Positions 60,239 through 64,000 of a DNA stretch of 64,000 bases are shown here, piece after piece. The number at the start of each line of letters is the position of its first letter. Positions within the stretch are counted from its first letter, which is position 1. The DNA lies in the NCBI GenBank assembly GCA_002943765.1, contig PQWQ01000005.1, positions 1,054,001 through 1,118,000 on the forward strand, in the 5' to 3' direction. The notes below the pieces were generated by a model. It was not told the DNA's origin and did not search any database. It saw only the letters and a list, made by a program, of their open reading frames with translations. Source of the stretch: Psoroptes ovis (Eukaryota > Arthropoda > Arachnida > Sarcoptiformes > Psoroptidae). The translations under genes were made by a program, and so were the position numbers.

Positions 60239-62878
60239 GTAAGCGAATCACATACACTGATCCACAAAACCACGGTGCAAATCTGTGCCGATATGTCGAT
60301 GTTATTGATACACAAAGGACACCAAACAAACACTCGAAGACACACGAAGATACAAATTTTCTCGGTCACGATTTTTTCGGCTTTGAACCACGAACCACAC
60401 ACAGTTGAAATAATTGAAAATTCAAAATCAAATGGATTTTTTCAATTAAATCCAATTCAATTCAATCATTGTTTGCAAGCATCCGCTTGCTGAAAAGCTT
60501 GCGGTTCAATTCATTGAAATTGAAAATTTAATTTGAAAAATTTGTAAAATGATCTTTGAAAAACTTGAAAACAAAACATTTCAAGTGTTGCGCAGCAAGG
60601 GCCGTGGTTATACTTTGTTCAATGATTGAATCATTGAAAAGTAAAATCTCATTAATCTTAGACCTCTCTTGGAACAAACCGAATAAACAAATCGACAAAC
60701 AAACAAACAAATCTTTGATTCAGCAAATTTCAGCAAGCTAAAAGGGTTAAGAGGGTCCAAAAACGATGATCTCCGGCCGTGATTCGCGTAAATGATGACC
60801 CTGAAATGATTGAATGAATGCTTGAAACCTTTGAACAACCCTTTGATTAAAGGTGTGTAAACATACATTTCATTGACATTCAAAATGTTTTTTATTGAAC
60901 AAATCGAACAACAAAAACCTAACCTTTATTATCTAACCTTCCAAGCATCCTCTTAAACATTTGTTTTGTTTGTTAACACTTTTTGCTTACAGGGTTGGTA
61001 TTCGTTTGTTTATTATTTTTGTTATTTTCAATTACCTTCAATTTAACCTTTTCAAACAAAGATATAAACATAAATAACCACAGGTGAATTCAAACTACAA
61101 AATGACCTTCAAAAGTGTTTGACATTTGAATGACCTTTCACAAAAAAGGATGGTGGTGGTTTTGTGGTTATTCAATCGTACCTTTTATTCAATTATACCT
61201 TATACCTTGTTATGTTTTATAACCTTATAACCTCGCTTTTATTTTTGAAAGGGTTAATTTCATTATTTTTTATTATTTTCTGATTAAATAAAAATAACAA
61301 GGACACGCAAGGTCGTACAACAAGGTTGGAACAAGGTTCGGGGTGTGTTCGAAAGGTGAATCAAACGAAATTACGTGCAAACAAAAAATTACGATTACGT
61401 GCTGTGAACAAAAAACATCACGTAATCACGTAATTTTTCACGATTTGTGTGAATTTCAAAAGAGATAAATGTGCCTGAAGGGTTATTATTTTTACTTGTT
61501 TTATTGTCATTTGAATAATAGATGAATAAACGCGTAAATTTTTCTAGAAATTCATTGAAAATTATTCGTGTGAAATTAATTTCAATCAAAATGGAATGAA
61601 TGGAAATGGAAATGATTTAATTCAAATCAAATCAAAACATATGCAAACAAACAAAGATTAAAATGATTGTTTTTTCGTTTTCAATTTTCAATTAAATGAT
61701 TTGTCTATGTTTGTATGACTTTGTATAACCTTTGAATTTTCAAGGTTTCAAAGGGTTTTTTTAGAGATTTTTAAAGGTTTTTCGAAAGGCTTAGTTTTCT
61801 AAGACATTCAAAGGGTTGTCGGTTAAGGTTGCATTCATGCAGATGCTTACGAGTTTTTAGAAGGTCTTCGAAAAGGTTTTTTTATGAAATTCGATAAAGG
61901 GTCATGTGTGTGCTGAATAAGCAAATCATTGATGGAAAATCAGTCAAAATCATGAATAAAAAACTTGTTTTGACCAGTTTTGTTTTCAAGTATTGAAAGG
62001 TTCACCCTTGGCAATGAAGGGTTGAATTTCAAAATTTATGTAAGCATCTTGCGTGACGATGAAAAAAAACGGAGGGAATAATGTCGCGAAGACTGCGCAC
62101 ATTTTCATGGCCAAAAAATTTTAAAAAATCATAAAAATTTGACCTTTACGTCATCAATAAAAAGGATGACCTTCGAAAAGGGTTGAAAAATGTTCATCGA
62201 ATTTCATATCGCACATCATTTGATGAATAATTCATTTATGAACATTTTTTTTTTTTTTTTTGAAACGGAAACCCTTTCACGCATTGACATATGTGCTTTA
62301 TTGGATTTTGTTTGATGCGGACCTCATCTACGGACCCTTCTGTGGACCCTTTTTTGGTTCATAGATTTTTCTTCAACAAAAAAAAAACGTTTCAAAAATC
62401 TTTGATTTGTTTGAAATATTTTTGACATTTGTTTGTTCATTTTGTTCAGCTTACGTAATCATTCAATGATCAAATCAATGATCAAAAATAATGGACCTTC
62501 AAAAGACCTTTGATGATGATGAATTTTTGACAAAAAAAAAATTTGACAGATTAGCATCAGTACGTGCTCGGTCCAAGGTACGGGGCCTCGTCCGCTGATT
62601 TATCTTTCCACAATCAGGGTAAAGACTAAAGGGTGAACGGTAAAGGGTAAAAAAAATTTTGATTTGATTCAAATTTAAATTTAATTTTTTCAAAGATTTC
62701 GATGATTAAAGAGTTATTTGAGAAAATTGAAAAAATTAAAAAAAATGAAAGGTAAAAGATGAAAGGTGAATACAAATGGAATTATGTATTTTTGTTTAAT
62801 CTTTACATTTTCAATCATAATCTTTTGATCACACAAAAGTAAGGTATAATCCTTTATCTTTGAATTTGCCTGCAGAAG

Positions 62879-62968
62879 TGGGCTGTCCGAAAAGTTCTGT
62901 CGTGTTGAATGCCTATTAGATTTAAGCATTGCCCATTAAAAAATACGCCAGAACTTTTCGGACAACCG
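62879..62968. mobile_element. MITE-like palindromic element, copy 4
   Basis: Starts GGGCTGTCCGAAAAGTTC and ends GAACTTTTCGGACAACCG, with at least 13 perfectly paired terminal bases. The interior differs from copies 1-3, so it is a more diverged family member. A lone GCTTTTCGGACC fragment at about 63004 could be a remnant end of another copy. Confidence 0.65.
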
Positions 62969-64000
62969 AAAATATTTTTGCAATTTAATTCATTGAATTC
63001 AAAAGCTTTTCGGACCCTACTAAAGCTAAAATTTGACCTTATTCGATGATCTAAGGCCAAACAAAGACCTAAGACTATTGACAGTTTAAAAATGAAAAAA
63101 ATGAATTTCAAAAGGTAAAAATGACGATTTTCTACGGTGTATCTTCTTTCGCTTATTCATTCATTCACCATTCAAATTGACATCTTTCATAAAAGGGATC
63201 GGTTTTCGTCTCTCTCTCAGGGATGCTACACATTCAAGAAATCCAAGACACGTTTGCGCATACGCAAACACTTCCGACGGTTATGATTCAAAGGCTAAGA
63301 CCTTGGACCTTGGACCTTGGAACAAACGAAGATCACAAAGGTCTTATTGTTTGTCAAATTTATGACAGATATGTGTGAAATATGCGTGAAAAATGAAATT
63401 TTTCCTTTCAAAGGTATGACACAAAGGGTACCCAAAAGGATGCACGCAAAAAAAGGATGCATAAAAGGGTTTAAGGTTTTGTGTGTGTGTGAATCGAAAA
63501 CCTTTGAAAATTCAAAGGATATCAAAGAAATCAAAAGGGTTTGAAAGGGTTTTAAAACTGAAAACTTGTCAAGATTCACACCGGGACTTTGCCAGCCAAG
63601 CTGAAAGCTGAATTTTTCAAATTTTAAATGATTTGCAAATGATCACAGATGCGTGCAACATCATCGTCAAACATACATCGATGAATGAGGTATAAACCTT
63701 TGAATAGTAACCTTTGTATGAACAAATATTTATAAAATATGTATAACCTTTGAGAACAAAAGACACATTTTGTGAGATGTCGAATAAATGATGTATGCAT
63801 TGATGTAATTGTATTTTATTATGAATTCATAATTGTTTCTAATCAAATTACACATCACAAAGATGATGATAATAATAGAATTGAACGGAATTAAACCAAC
63901 CATAAAATGTGTATAACGACGTATAACCTTAACCCTTACCCTTTTATTTAAACCTTGAAAAGTAAAGGGTTTGGCAAGGGTTTCAAATTTTCAAAAAAAT

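Larger units (their letters stand above)
58760..64000. other. Non-coding region to the end of the window
   Basis: Mostly AT-rich sequence without conserved frames. It contains a possible cassette exon (60134-60238), a MITE-like element (62879-62968), the dyad GTTTGCG-CATA-CGCAAAC at 63252-63269, and three tandem GACCTTG units at about 63299-63320. From about 60900 onward the words AAAGG, AAGGGTT and ACCTTT are very frequent on both strands, a change in texture from the preceding sequence. It may be a large intron of a gene continuing beyond the window. Confidence 0.45.

Noticed and set aside
60556..60883. Open frames of 60-91 codons on both strands
   Set aside because: They overlap each other on opposite strands, lack conserved pattern and have no credible splice context.
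63177..63579. Overlapping open frames near the right edge
   Set aside because: Short, on opposite strands, created by the AAAGG/ACCTT-rich sequence; no conserved protein pattern.

Overview
This window reads as nuclear DNA of a small arthropod, most likely an acariform (astigmatan, dust-mite-like) mite. It is very AT-rich. It has many short introns (mostly 57-110 nt, GT-AG). Its proteins carry long Gln, Asn, Ser and His runs. The recognisable genes are animal genes: minibrain/DYRK1A, SF3B2, calumenin, myotrophin, NDC80, an AGTRAP homologue and a complete Piezo channel. The mite assignment is inferred from style and composition, since no marker gene settles the species. No rRNA, tRNA, CRISPR or bacterial-type operon was seen.

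Layout. 1-5674 is non-coding sequence upstream of, or in a 5' intron of, minibrain. It holds two short palindromic MITE-like elements, a GGCC cluster, a long T-tract/A-tract hairpin and microsatellites. 5675-17902 (+) carries six coding exons of minibrain (mnb/DYRK1A), whose 5' coding start lies outside what I can resolve. Its 8.7-kb intron contains a complete two-exon protein-kinase gene on the opposite strand (11480-12903). 19089-20492 (+) is an unrecognised Lys/Asn-rich protein. 20813-21754 (+) is an RNF212/Zip3-like meiotic RING protein. 21862-22638 (-) is a small basic protein whose upstream region, shared with the next gene, has a palindromic E2F-type site. 23129-30014 (+) is a four-exon gene for a secreted protein of about 2,218 residues that I cannot name. 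30201-32500 holds an inverted repeat followed by about 48 copies of a 44-bp satellite unit.

32685-35150 (-) is SF3B2 and 35420-36472 (+) is calumenin. They are divergent and separated by 269 bp that contains a dyad with TATCGATA at its centre. 37148-37516 (-) is myotrophin, and 38700-40889 (+) is the kinetochore protein NDC80. It converges with an AGTRAP-like membrane protein at 41195-42045 (-). 42401-43138 (-) is unrecognised. 43354-54234 (-) is a full Piezo gene that I could assemble as 13 exons with consistent reading frame (about 3,176 residues). 54235-64000 is mostly non-coding. It has one doubtful small gene near 58.3-58.75 kb, one possible 105-bp cassette exon at 60134-60238, and a fourth MITE copy.

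The genes do not form a pathway as bacterial operons do. Several serve cell division or meiosis (NDC80, the RNF212-like protein, possibly the E2F-linked small protein), and the rest are housekeeping or signalling genes. I found no clearly new multi-gene system. The most unusual items are the giant secreted protein, the structured 44-bp satellite with its flanking hairpin, the degenerate RING, and the lineage-specific changes in Piezo.
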